A stretch of DNA of 64,000 nt from positions 992,001 to 1,056,000 of the forward strand of contig JAGYIT010000007.1 of assembly GCA_018402445.1 (NCBI GenBank), written 5' to 3'. A model generated the notes under the pieces. That model was not told where the DNA came from and made no database searches. It saw nothing but the letters and a program-made list of their open reading frames with translations. The stretch is from Akkermansiaceae bacterium. Lineage in GTDB: Bacteria > Verrucomicrobiota > Verrucomicrobiia > Verrucomicrobiales > Akkermansiaceae. The position numbers and the translations under genes are program-made. Of this stretch, positions 1-7,863 are shown one piece after another (position 1 is the stretch's first letter; every line of letters begins with the position of its first letter).

Positions 1-240
1 GACCCCGTCCGGGTAAACGGTGTGGCGGGTCTTGAAATCCGGCCCGGCATACCAATACGGCCCGCTGAGGATGTCGGCCTTGCCATCGCCGTTCACGTCG
101 GCCACGCACGCACCTTCCGCCCAGAAATAGTTACTGATCTTGTGCTTCACCCATTTCCCCGTCGGCTCGGGAGGCTTGGTGGAAATGACCGCAGTGGCGG
201 CACCGGCGGCGGCAAGAAGGGGTAGGAGGATGGGTTTCAT
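1..240 (-). CDS. Secreted FG-GAP/VCBS repeat protein, N-terminal part only
   Basis: This is the first 80 codons of a gene that runs off the left edge of the window. The ATG at 240 opens a short signal peptide (MKPILLPLLAAAGAATA), so the product is exported. After it comes WVKHKISNYFWAEGACVADV, then the calcium-binding loop DVNGDGKADILSGPYWY, which is the FG-GAP/VCBS pattern of integrin-like beta-propellers. Secreted proteins of this kind are common in Verrucomicrobiota and Planctomycetota, often with unknown ligands. The start is preceded by an AT-rich tract phased in 7-nt units. The substrate cannot be inferred from this fragment. Confidence 0.75.
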   Translation of the reverse strand, partial: MKPILLPLLAAAGAATAVISTKPPEPTGKWVKHKISNYFWAEGACVADVNGDGKADILSGPYWYAGPDFKTRHTVYPDGV

Positions 241-242
241 AA

Positions 243-270
243 AATTCAAATTTCAAAATTCAACTCTCAA
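243..270. repeat. Heptanucleotide-phased leader repeat
   Basis: Four successive 7-nt units, AATTCAA, ATTTCAA, AATTCAA and CTCTCAA, lie 2-30 nt upstream of the minus-strand start codon at 240. They are followed by GGAAGAGG. The same 7-nt period occurs at five other places in the window, each time at a gene start. Confidence 0.7.
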
Positions 271-301
271 GGAAGAGGGCTGCGGGTGAGCAGTGGAATT
301 T

Positions 302-407
302 AACCACAGATGGACGGGATGGACGCAGATGGACTTTGGAATGGGTTCAGAGACTGCGGTTTCTGGATCATTTTCTTCATCTGCTTACATCCCGTCCGTC
401 TGTGGTT
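302..407. repeat. Intergenic inverted repeat (RAYT/REP-like)
   Basis: AACCACAGATGGACGGGATG (302-321) faces its near-perfect reverse complement at 388-407, with one mismatch. The transcript could fold into a long hairpin. It lies between the 3' end of aroB and the secreted FG-GAP gene and may end aroB transcription. Layout matches the inverted repeats at 20531-20636 and 36126-36231, but the arm sequence is a different subfamily. Confidence 0.7.
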
Positions 408-433
408 CATAACTTCTTTGCAAGGGGTATAGC

Positions 434-1510
434 TCAGCTCCGCAGGTGTTCGATGGCTGTTTCGAGATCGGTGGGGGTGATGGTTTCGATGACTTGTGCA
501 TGGCCGATTTCGGAAAGCGTGACGAAACGGATCCGGCCGGATTTGAATTTTTTGTCGCGGGCGAGTTTTTCCATGATGGTGGCGGTGGGGATGGAAGCGG
601 GCAGCGTGAGCGGCAGGTGGAAATGGCGGAGCGCGGCGAGGATTTTTTCCGAAGCGGCGGCCGGGAGGGCGGAGTGTTTTCCGGAAAGGAACAGCGCGGC
701 ACGGATGCCTAGCGCGATGGCCTCGCCGTGGAGCATTTGGCCGTAGGGCAGCGAGGCTTCGATGCCGTGGCCGATGGTGTGGCCGAAGTTGAGGAGGGCG
801 CGGATATCCTTGGACTCGTATTCGTCTGCCTCGACGATGCGGGCCTTGATCGCGATGTTGCGGGCGAGTAGGTCGGCGGGGACGTCGCGCGTTTCGGGAT
901 CGATGGCCATCAGCTCCGCTAGCAACGCGGCGTCGCGGATGGCAGCGTGCTTGATCGCCTCGGCGAAGCCTTCGTGGAACTCGCGCGGGGGGAGGGTGGC
1001 GAGCGTTTGCGGATCGACAATGACTAGCTTAGGCTGATGGAAAGCGCCCAACAGGTTTTTTCCCTCCGCCACGTTCACGCCGGTTTTCCCGCCCACTGAG
1101 GAATCGACCTGCGAGACGATGGTGGTGGGGATCTGCACGAAGGGGATGCCGCGGTAGAAAATGGAGGCGACGAAGCCCGCGAGATCACCGACGACCCCGC
1201 CACCCAGCGCGATGATCAGCGATCGGCGGTCGTGCCCGGCGCGGATCATTTCCCGGCAAAGGTTTTCCGCATACGAAAGGGATTTCGAAGCCTCCCCTGC
1301 GGGGACAGTGTGCAGGGTGGGACGGTTTTCGCCGAAGGATGCGAGCAGGGTTTCCGCATGGTGCGCGGCGACCGTCTCATCGGAAATGACGGCAGGGCGG
1401 AACCCCGAAAGCCCGTAATCCGAGAGAAGTTTCGCGGTTTCCGAAAGTAAGCCGCTGCCGACGACCACCGGATAAGAGCGGTCGGCAAGGGCAACGTGGA
1501 CGGTGAGCAT
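434..1510 (-). CDS. aroB: 3-dehydroquinate synthase
   Basis: Second step of the shikimate pathway: DAHP to 3-dehydroquinate, using NAD+ and a divalent metal, in the cytosol. The ATG at 1510 gives 358 residues, the usual AroB length. Longer readings add a 61-residue leader with no family similarity, so I rejected them. Visible signatures are the NAD-binding loop ALGGGVVGDLAGFVAS (about 101-116), the substrate loop VDSSVGGKTGVN (about 135-146), the metal-ligand region GFAEAIKHA (181-189) and the histidine motif LNFGHTIGHGIEA. The gene is complete. Its downstream side ends in an inverted repeat that may serve as terminator. Confidence 0.95.
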   Translation of the reverse strand: MLTVHVALADRSYPVVVGSGLLSETAKLLSDYGLSGFRPAVISDETVAAHHAETLLASFGENRPTLHTVPAGEASKSLSYAENLCREMIRAGHDRRSLIIALGGGVVGDLAGFVASIFYRGIPFVQIPTTIVSQVDSSVGGKTGVNVAEGKNLLGAFHQPKLVIVDPQTLATLPPREFHEGFAEAIKHAAIRDAALLAELMAIDPETRDVPADLLARNIAIKARIVEADEYESKDIRALLNFGHTIGHGIEASLPYGQMLHGEAIALGIRAALFLSGKHSALPAAASEKILAALRHFHLPLTLPASIPTATIMEKLARDKKFKSGRIRFVTLSEIGHAQVIETITPTDLETAIEHLRS

Positions 1511-1693
1511 GGGCGAAGACTTGATTTCCGGCGAGGAAACATCAAGGAAGAAGGAGTGGGAGATCTTTGGGGTCAGCTGCATCGCAATATTTCTGCTGGA
1601 GGATATCTGGAGCAGGCGTAGCAGGAATGCATTTTCGGCGGGGTGAAGGTTATTTGATTCCGCGCTGCCATTTAGGGTTAGACCTTTTGCCAA

Positions 1694-1828
1694 AAGTTCG
1701 TGCGTGAAAAGGTGACAACAAAGTAGCGTGCGCCGCAGGCTCTGGACTGCTGTGATGCTTCATGCACAGCTCTCAAGGGCGGCTTTGTTTTGCGGGACGA
1801 CGGGTTGCTACCGGGTTGCTTTCCAAAT
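1694..1828. other. Intergenic gap with possible dispersed repeat
   Basis: There is no coding gene here. On the minus strand the middle part reads CAAAGCCGCCCTTGAGAGCT and then GCAGTCCAGAGCCTGCGGCG. This resembles intergenic filler repeats that I recall from Verrucomicrobiaceae genomes, but no second copy lies in this window, so repeat status is unproven. Confidence 0.3.
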
Positions 1829-2950
1829 TCAGTAACCTTTGGCGCTACGGATCGTGTGTGCCAAGCGGGCGGCGGCGTTTTCCAGGAGTTTGGGGGCGTT
1901 GGTAATGGCTTCTTCGAGGGTCATCGGGGCATTGACGAGGGAGGCGATGCCATCAAAATGGGGCAGCAGGATTTCCTCGTCGGCGAGGCGCCCGGCCAAG
2001 GCATAGACGGGTTTGCGGTGCTTGCGGGCTAGCTGAGAAACTCCATGCGGGGTTTTACCTTCGAGCGTTTGCGCATCGAGCGAGCCCTCGGCGGTGATGA
2101 CCAGATCGGCGTTGGCGATCCTTTCCTCGGCGCCGAGCGCCTTGGCGATGCAGTAGAAGCCGGACTCGAGGTGTGCGTTGCAAAAGGTCATCAGACCGTA
2201 GCCGAGCCCGCCCGCCGCGCCGGCTCCGGGTGTTTCGGTGTAATCCGTTTGGAAATGGTCGTTGGCGAGACTGGCGAGGTGGCGAAGGGCGGCTTCCGTT
2301 TCATCGGCCCGTTCTGGTAGCAGGCCTTTTTGCGGGCCATAGATGCGGGTGGCACCGCGCTCGCCGAGAAGCGGGTTGGCGACATCGCAGGCGACCGTAA
2401 TGGGGGGGAGCTTAGGTATCTTCGAGGAATCGATGCTCGCGATGCGGAGGATGTTCGCGGGGATGGGCGCGACAGTTTTCCCATCCGTATCGAGGAATAC
2501 ACAGCCGAGGGCGGAGGCGAGGCCTAGGGCGGCGTCGTTGGTGGCGCTACCGCCGATGCCGATGAGGATTTCTTCCGCGCCCGCCGCGATGGCGGCGAGG
2601 ATGAGTTGGCCGACTCCGAAAGTGCTAGCGCGGGAGAGGTCGCGCTCGGATTGGGATATCAGGTAGAGGCCGTTTGCTTGCGAGGATTCGATCACGGCGG
2701 TTTTTCCGGTAAGGAGGAACTCGGCCCGCACCTCCCGCCCTAGCGCGTTTTTCACCGAGACGACCTGAGTTTTCGCATCAGTCACGCTAGGCGAGAACGC
2801 CTTGAGGATGCCTTCGCCGCCATCGGCGAAGGGGAGGATGTCGAATGTCGCCTCCGGGAAAACGCGGGCGAAGCCGGCGCGGATTGCGTTGGCGGCTTCG
2901 TTGGCGGAGAGGGAGCCTTTAAATTTGTCTGGGGCGATGACGATGTGCAC
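1829..2950 (-). CDS. Glycerate kinase (glycerate 2-kinase family)
   Basis: Phosphorylates D-glycerate with ATP, feeding photorespiratory or glycolate/tartronate carbon into glycolysis; cytosolic. The GTG at 2950 makes the protein begin VHIVIAPDKFKGSLSANEAA, aligned with the usual family N-terminus, and gives 373 residues, the normal length. A TTG start at 3019 would add 23 unrelated residues. Family features include the glycine-rich FADGGEG motif (about 63-69), IGIGGSATNDAALG and the PGAGAAGGLGYGL segment. It stands alone, divergent from rplY, sharing the roughly 170-nt gap that holds the rplY promoter. GarK/GlxK subfamily cannot be decided from sequence alone. Confidence 0.88.
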   Translation of the reverse strand: MHIVIAPDKFKGSLSANEAANAIRAGFARVFPEATFDILPFADGGEGILKAFSPSVTDAKTQVVSVKNALGREVRAEFLLTGKTAVIESSQANGLYLISQSERDLSRASTFGVGQLILAAIAAGAEEILIGIGGSATNDAALGLASALGCVFLDTDGKTVAPIPANILRIASIDSSKIPKLPPITVACDVANPLLGERGATRIYGPQKGLLPERADETEAALRHLASLANDHFQTDYTETPGAGAAGGLGYGLMTFCNAHLESGFYCIAKALGAEERIANADLVITAEGSLDAQTLEGKTPHGVSQLARKHRKPVYALAGRLADEEILLPHFDGIASLVNAPMTLEEAITNAPKLLENAAARLAHTIRSAKGY

Positions 2951-3023
2951 GGGGGCTGTTTTGGGCGGTTCGGGTGGCGAGGTCGAGAAAACGACGCTGT
3001 TTTGCGCGAAGGCGAACAATTTT

Positions 3024-3050
3024 TTGACAAGAGCTGGATTGGCGTATAAA
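3024..3050 (+). promoter_or_regulatory. Sigma70-type promoter of rplY
   Basis: TTGACA at 3024-3029 is followed by TATAAA at 3045-3050 (15-nt spacer) or TAAAGA at 3047 (17-nt spacer). The rplY start codon lies about 70 nt downstream. It is a strong match to the housekeeping consensus in otherwise GC-rich DNA. Confidence 0.6.
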
Positions 3051-3119
3051 GACCGCGTCCCCGCAAAGGCAAGACGCTTTCCGCGGTCACCTCAAATCCA
3101 CGACCAACCACATCTTTTT

Positions 3120-3740
3120 ATGGCCAAGAACACCACACTCAAAGCGGCGCCCCGCCTCCGCAGCGGCTCGGGCAAACTCAAGCAAATGCGCCGCGAAGGC
3201 TGGCTCCCCTCCGTGGTTTACGGACGCGGTGTCGTGAACGAGAACCTGAAGGTGGATGCAAAGACCTTCTCCGAGCTCATGGCGCGCAGCACCTCGGACA
3301 ACATCCTCATCAACCTCGACATCGAAGGGGAGGGCAGTCGCTCCGTTTTCCTCAAGACGATTCAGCACGACCCGCTGACCGGTCACGCGCTGCACGTGGA
3401 TTTCCTTGCCGTTAACGACAAGACCGAGATCACCGCGAACATCCCCGTCCATCTCCTCGGTGAGGCCAAGGGCGTGAAGGCCGGTGGCATCCTCGAGCAG
3501 TATGCCCACACATTGGAAATCGTCTGTCTTCCTAACGATCTTCCGGAAGTGATAGAAAAGGACATTACCCACCTTCAGGAGGGTGACTCCCTTCACATCG
3601 GTGAACTCGATCTTCCCGCCGGAGTCAAGGCTACCCATGCGGATGATGTCGTGGTTGCCCACATCGGCAAGCCAGCTGCGCTCGTCTCTGAGCAGGCGTC
3701 TGCCACTCCCGAGGCGGCTGCGGCACCCGCTGCCGAGTAG
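3120..3740 (+). CDS. rplY: 50S ribosomal protein L25 (long, Ctc/TL5 type)
   Basis: Binds 5S rRNA in the large subunit. The ATG at 3120 gives 206 residues: an N-terminal L25 beta-barrel (about 1-95, with RREGWLPSVVYGRG typical), the C-terminal TL5 domain (about 100-185, with DLPEVIEKDITHLQEGDSLH) and a low-complexity Ala/Pro/Glu tail. Annotated starts further upstream at 2802 would run through the promoter and are wrong. The gene leads the cluster rplY-pth-rpsF-ssb and is followed by its own hairpin terminator. Confidence 0.95.
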   Translation: MAKNTTLKAAPRLRSGSGKLKQMRREGWLPSVVYGRGVVNENLKVDAKTFSELMARSTSDNILINLDIEGEGSRSVFLKTIQHDPLTGHALHVDFLAVNDKTEITANIPVHLLGEAKGVKAGGILEQYAHTLEIVCLPNDLPEVIEKDITHLQEGDSLHIGELDLPAGVKATHADDVVVAHIGKPAALVSEQASATPEAAAAPAAE

Positions 3741-3770
3741 TACTGTCCGGACTTCCCAATCATCCTCTCA

Positions 3771-3805
3771 AACGCCCCGAGCCAGTAGCTCCGGGCGTTT
3801 TTGTT
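3771..3805 (+). terminator. Rho-independent terminator after rplY
   Basis: AACGCCCCGAG and CTCCGGGCGTT form a stem of about ten pairs around a short CAGTAG loop, with the run TTTTTGTTT behind. It sits 30 nt after the rplY stop codon. Confidence 0.8.
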
Positions 3806-3843
3806 TGATGGGAAATGGGACGGCGTTAAGACATCGGAAAGTA

Positions 3844-4497
3844 ATGGCAATTCCCCTAATCATCGGCCTCGGAAATCCCGGTAGGCAATACGAGGAGACC
3901 CGGCACAACGTGGGTTTCATGCTTCTCGACCGCATCGCCGCGAGGGAAGGGGTTGTTTTCAAAACGGAGCCGAAGTGGCAGGCTCACCTCGCGAAGCTGC
4001 CCGACGGCACCCTCCTGATGAAACCGCAGACCTTCATGAACCTCAGCGGGCGCTCGGTGCGGCAGTTGGTCGCTTTCCATAAATGGGAGATCGGCGACAT
4101 CCTAGTTGCCTACGATGACGTCGCACTGCCGCTGGGGCATTTACGTTTCCGGGAAAAAGGATCTGCGGGCGGGCACAACGGGATCAAGTCGATCATCGAG
4201 CACCTCGGCGGTGATGGCTTTCCTCGCCTGAAAATGGGAATCGGAGCCGCAAACGGATCGGGCGGGATGACCGGGCACGTCCTCGGGAAGTTCGCGCCGG
4301 ACGAACGGGAAAGCCTTGAAAACATGCTTGCCATGGCCTGCGATGCAGTTCATGTTTCGCGCTCCCAAGGTATCGCCTTGGCATCGAACCGATTCAACAC
4401 ACCAAGAACTAAACCAACCCCGAAACACGAAGATGAGCCGCAAATACGAAGGTCTGATTGTCCTGACAACGAAGAGCCAAGAGGGCAGCATGGATGA
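3844..4497 (+). CDS. pth: Peptidyl-tRNA hydrolase
   Basis: Releases tRNA from peptidyl-tRNA dropped off ribosomes; essential in most bacteria and cytosolic. From the ATG at 3844 the protein shows all family signatures: IIGLGNPGRQYEETRHNVGF (about 6-25, with the catalytic His), MKPQTFMNLSG (about 60-70), YDDVALPLG and SAGGHNGIKSI (catalytic and substrate Asn/Asp region). It is 217 residues, about 25 longer than typical, because its hydrophilic tail continues through the beginning of rpsF. The overlap is 65 nt in another frame, which suggests translational coupling, or a lost earlier stop codon. Confidence 0.93.
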   Translation: MAIPLIIGLGNPGRQYEETRHNVGFMLLDRIAAREGVVFKTEPKWQAHLAKLPDGTLLMKPQTFMNLSGRSVRQLVAFHKWEIGDILVAYDDVALPLGHLRFREKGSAGGHNGIKSIIEHLGGDGFPRLKMGIGAANGSGGMTGHVLGKFAPDERESLENMLAMACDAVHVSRSQGIALASNRFNTPRTKPTPKHEDEPQIRRSDCPDNEEPRGQHG

Positions 4498-4720
4498 CCT
4501 GGTCACCGCCATCACCAAGGACATCGAGTCCGCGGGCGCGAAGGTCGAGAAGATCGACAATATGGGGCGGAAAGATTTCGCCTACACGCCGCGCAAGGTC
4601 AGCGGTGCGCATTTCGTGACCTACACGATCACCGGCGGCCCCGAGTGCATCTTGGAAATCAAGGCGAAGCTCGCGCTCAACACCGCCGTTTACCTCAATC
4701 AGTTCAACCGCGTCGCCTAA
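4433..4720 (+). CDS. rpsF: 30S ribosomal protein S6
   Basis: Binds the central domain of 16S rRNA with S18. It is 95 residues, the normal length. MSRKYEGLIVLT starts the family fold, and DNMGRKDFAYTPRKVSGAHF is the conserved rRNA-contact region. The start lies inside the 3' part of pth. The next gene is ssb, as in many genomes, but rpsR and rplI, which often follow, are absent here. Confidence 0.95.
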   Translation: MSRKYEGLIVLTTKSQEGSMDDLVTAITKDIESAGAKVEKIDNMGRKDFAYTPRKVSGAHFVTYTITGGPECILEIKAKLALNTAVYLNQFNRVA

Positions 4721-4759
4721 GCATCGGGCGACAATCTGTCCATTTTCCTCTTCTTTGGA

Positions 4760-4780
4760 ATTTAAAATTTAAAATTTTCT
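4760..4780. repeat. Heptanucleotide-phased leader repeat before ssb
   Basis: Units GGAATTT, AAAATTT and AAAATTT run up to 10 nt before the ssb ATG. The tract is preceded by CCTCTTCTTT, resembling the reverse complement of the GGAAGAGG seen beside two other tracts. Confidence 0.55.
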
Positions 4781-4787
4781 CACCGCC

Positions 4788-5246
4788 ATGGCCAATCTCA
4801 ACAAAGTAATGCTCATCGGAAATCTGACCCGCGATCCGGAGCTACGCCATACGCCGAAGGGCTCGGCCGTCGCCGACCTCGGCCTGGCTGTGAACCGCAA
4901 GGTGCAGGACGGCAACGGCGGCTGGAAGGAGGAGGTCACCTTCGTGGATGTCACGGTCTGGGGAAGCAGCGCGGAAAACGCCCAGAAATACCTCACGAAA
5001 GGCCGCGGTGTGTTCATCGAAGGCCGCCTCCAGATGGATGTGTGGGACGACAAGGCCACCGGCCAGAAACGTAGTAAGCTCAAGGTCGTGGCAGACATAC
5101 TCCAATATTTGCCTGACGGCAAGGGCGGTGCCCCCCGCCAATTCTCCGACAATTCTACCGGCGGTGAAGATGGCGGTGGCTCGCGCCAAGGCGGTTCCGC
5201 CGCGCCAGCCGACGACTACCAGGAAGAGGACGATATCCCGTTCTGA
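4788..5246 (+). CDS. ssb: Single-stranded DNA-binding protein
   Basis: Coats single-stranded DNA during replication, repair and recombination and recruits partners through its acidic tip. It is 152 residues. The N-terminal OB fold (about 1-110) contains MANLNKVMLIGNLTRDPELR and WGSSAENAQKYLTKGRGVFI. A Gly/Ser-rich linker follows, then the tip EEDDIPF at the extreme C-terminus. A second copy of the last 36 nt of this gene lies at 13561-13596. A hairpin with a T-tract follows about 30 nt after the stop. Confidence 0.96.
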   Translation: MANLNKVMLIGNLTRDPELRHTPKGSAVADLGLAVNRKVQDGNGGWKEEVTFVDVTVWGSSAENAQKYLTKGRGVFIEGRLQMDVWDDKATGQKRSKLKVVADILQYLPDGKGGAPRQFSDNSTGGEDGGGSRQGGSAAPADDYQEEDDIPF

Positions 5247-5277
5247 TATACCCGGTCGCCGCCATTTGATATCTAAC

Positions 5278-5315
5278 GACCCCGTTGCTTTTAGGCATTG
5301 GGGTCTTTGCTTTTT
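5278..5315 (+). terminator. Probable terminator after ssb
   Basis: GACCCC (5278-5283) pairs with GGGGTC (5300-5305) around a 16-nt loop. TTTGCTTTTT follows. The stem is short, so confidence is moderate. Confidence 0.55.
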
Positions 5316-5376
5316 GTGACAAGCTCGTCACACCGAACGGATTGTTACGGAGATATGCTCCCGGCGATTTTGCTGT

Positions 5377-7851
5377 GTGTTCAGAACGTGGCGCGTATGC
5401 ATCGTTTTCCTATCCCTCGCAGCGGGCGTCCGCGGGCAGAGCGATGATCTTTTTGACGGGATTGTCACGCCGGGACTGAGGTTCCTGGGTCGTGAGGCGA
5501 GGGAACTGATGGTTTACGAAGAGCCATGGCTGGGGAGGTCTCCGGCGGCGGATGTGAAATGGCGGGTCGATTACGACGAGCGCGACCAACGGCGACGGGC
5601 GGCGGATTCCTATGAAGTCTCGCAGGCCGAACTCTTCAAGCGCCGCATCGGCGGGAGGGTCGATGTGCCGTTGCGCACGGATGACAGTCTGGACGGCGAG
5701 TGGTTCGACCTGAAAACCTATGCGGCTTGGTTCTCGCGGCGCGATGACGAGCTTTCCTGGCAATCCCGGATCCGTTTCAAGGTCGAGATCCCCGACCACG
5801 ACGCCGGTATCATGTTCTATTACCGCCACCGCGAGCGCAACGACCGCTCCGTGAGCGAGCGTACGAAGTGGGCGGGTGCGCAGAACATGCCGGACGGCGC
5901 GGACATCGCCTTCATCGACGAGCACGAGCTGAGATCCAGCCCCGAGGACGAGATCATGGACGAGGTGGCGGCGGTGCTGAGGTGGAATTTCACGCCGGGA
6001 TCGCGGCTGCTGCTGGGCGGGACATACCGGAAACAGGAGGATCACCTGATGGAGCAGCGCCTGGAATACGACACCCGGGCGGGGACGGTGGAGCTGCCGG
6101 GATCGGCTCCGCGCCGGGGCTATCCCTATCAGAGTGATACGGATGTGGTCAGCGGGGGAATCGTCACGGAGGGAACCCTGATCCCGGGAGTGGGTCGGTT
6201 GGAGAAACAGCTCAAGGACGAGGTGGAGAACAAGGAGCGCTGGGCGGGCTTCCTCGATTTCCGTCACGAATACGGGGAGCGGAGCTGGGTGGATGTGCGG
6301 GCGGATTACTCGAAACGGACGAACCGCGAACCCGACCGCCAGGACACGGAGTTCTCGGAGCGCCCCGATGCGATGTGGAGCTACCGGCTCGTGGGCGGCA
6401 GGCCGGTTTTCGAGGCGACGCCATTGCCCCAGAACACCTTCGGAGTGCGCAAGATCGAGCTGGAGAACAACATCAAGCAGACCGAATACGCCTATGCCCA
6501 GGCGCTGATCCACCATGAGGTCTCGCCCGGCCACGCGGTGGAGGCGGGCGGCTTCGCGCAGCGATACTCCGACAAGCGCGACATCAATTTCACCCGCTTC
6601 GAGCCGCCGGTTGCGGCGGCGAACGGCTTCGACGAGGTGGCGGGCGGGCCGGTGGATTCCATCTTCGGCATCCACATCGGCAACGGCATCGATCCGGGGA
6701 GGGCGCGGGCGTTCTTCGCGAACAACGGCGGTGCGCTTTCCCTCCGCCCGGCGGAATCGTTTTTCAAAACCTTCGGAGAGGACTACGACATGGAGCGCGA
6801 AATCGCGGGCGGGCACGCGCTCTACCGCTTCGACCATGAGAAATGGCGCGTCCACGCGGGCGCGAGGTTCGAGTCCGCCCACACTTCCGGCACGGCGTTC
6901 GACGCGCAATGGACGGGCAACGAATCCCCGATCCGCCCGCCCCGTGTGGAGGCGGCGGTGCGGCCGACGTCGATGTCAAAACGGGAAGACGACCTGCTGC
7001 CGGCCCTCCTCGTGGAATACCAGCCGGAGAAGAACTGGCATTTCTCCGCAAACCTCAGGCAGACCCTCCAGCGCCCGGAACTCCGCGAGTCCGCGCCGTC
7101 GCGCTATTTCAACGAGGATGACGGGGTGACGCCGGTGGCGAGATTGGGAAATCCGAACCTCGACTCCTCGCGGCAGACGCAACTGGTGCTGACCGGCAAC
7201 CACGCCTTCGCGCCCGGCTCCATGATCCGCGTGCGGGCGGAGGCATGGCAGCTTGAGAAACCGCTGACCTCGGCGGGATGGTTCGCGCCGATGGCCCTCG
7301 ACAACACCGACATCACCAACCGCCCGCTGCGGAACTACCGCTTCGAGCAATCCCTCAACGCCGATGACGGCGAGCTTTTCCGCCTCGGCCTCCACTACGC
7401 GCAGACCCTGCATTTCCTGCCGCACCCGTTCGATCAGGTGGGGCTGTTCTCCTTCTTCGATTTCACCCACAGCAGCCAGCAGGTCACGGTGGACGGGAAC
7501 CGCCGCGAGACCTCCCTCGCCTACCAGCCGGACATTCGCGGCGGCGCGGGCATCTTCTACCGCAGCAGTAAATGGGACGCCATGCTCTTCGCGGACATCT
7601 ACGACAAATACCTCATCTCCGTCGGCGAGCAGGCGAACGGACTTTCGGGCACGGGGGATCTCTACGTGGACGACCGCATCACGCTCAACGCGAGCGTCAC
7701 CTACCGCATCACGGAGAACCTCGAGGTTTACACCGAACTCCACAACCTCACCGATTCCGAGATCCGGCTCTACGAGGGCAGCGCCCAGCGCCAGATCCTC
7801 CGGGAAAAGGAAGGGCGCAGCGTGCGGCTGGGGCTGCATTGGTTTTTCTAA
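5377..7851 (+). CDS. TonB-receptor-like outer-membrane beta-barrel lacking a plug domain
   Basis: An 824-residue exported protein. The first 20 residues look like a signal peptide ending near GVRGQ. From about residue 50 it is barrel-like throughout, with alternating aromatic strands such as WQSRIRFKVEI. The late segment LPALLVEYQPEKNWHFSANL, then RQTLQRPELRESAPSRYF and LGNPNLDSSRQTQLVL, is the classic TonB-dependent receptor barrel pattern. The chain ends in Phe-Phe, as barrels do. I see no TonB box and no plug domain; upstream DNA to ssb has no room for one. The GTG at 5377 is the only usable start in frame. An out-of-frame ATG at 5355 also encodes a hydrophobic start, so a frameshift near the 5' end is possible. 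It heads the cassette with the two frameshifted secreted genes downstream. Confidence 0.72.
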   Translation: MFRTWRVCIVFLSLAAGVRGQSDDLFDGIVTPGLRFLGREARELMVYEEPWLGRSPAADVKWRVDYDERDQRRRAADSYEVSQAELFKRRIGGRVDVPLRTDDSLDGEWFDLKTYAAWFSRRDDELSWQSRIRFKVEIPDHDAGIMFYYRHRERNDRSVSERTKWAGAQNMPDGADIAFIDEHELRSSPEDEIMDEVAAVLRWNFTPGSRLLLGGTYRKQEDHLMEQRLEYDTRAGTVELPGSAPRRGYPYQSDTDVVSGGIVTEGTLIPGVGRLEKQLKDEVENKERWAGFLDFRHEYGERSWVDVRADYSKRTNREPDRQDTEFSERPDAMWSYRLVGGRPVFEATPLPQNTFGVRKIELENNIKQTEYAYAQALIHHEVSPGHAVEAGGFAQRYSDKRDINFTRFEPPVAAANGFDEVAGGPVDSIFGIHIGNGIDPGRARAFFANNGGALSLRPAESFFKTFGEDYDMEREIAGGHALYRFDHEKWRVHAGARFESAHTSGTAFDAQWTGNESPIRPPRVEAAVRPTSMSKREDDLLPALLVEYQPEKNWHFSANLRQTLQRPELRESAPSRYFNEDDGVTPVARLGNPNLDSSRQTQLVLTGNHAFAPGSMIRVRAEAWQLEKPLTSAGWFAPMALDNTDITNRPLRNYRFEQSLNADDGELFRLGLHYAQTLHFLPHPFDQVGLFSFFDFTHSSQQVTVDGNRRETSLAYQPDIRGGAGIFYRSSKWDAMLFADIYDKYLISVGEQANGLSGTGDLYVDDRITLNASVTYRITENLEVYTELHNLTDSEIRLYEGSAQRQILREKEGRSVRLGLHWFF

Positions 7852-7863
7852 CAGATTTTTTTT

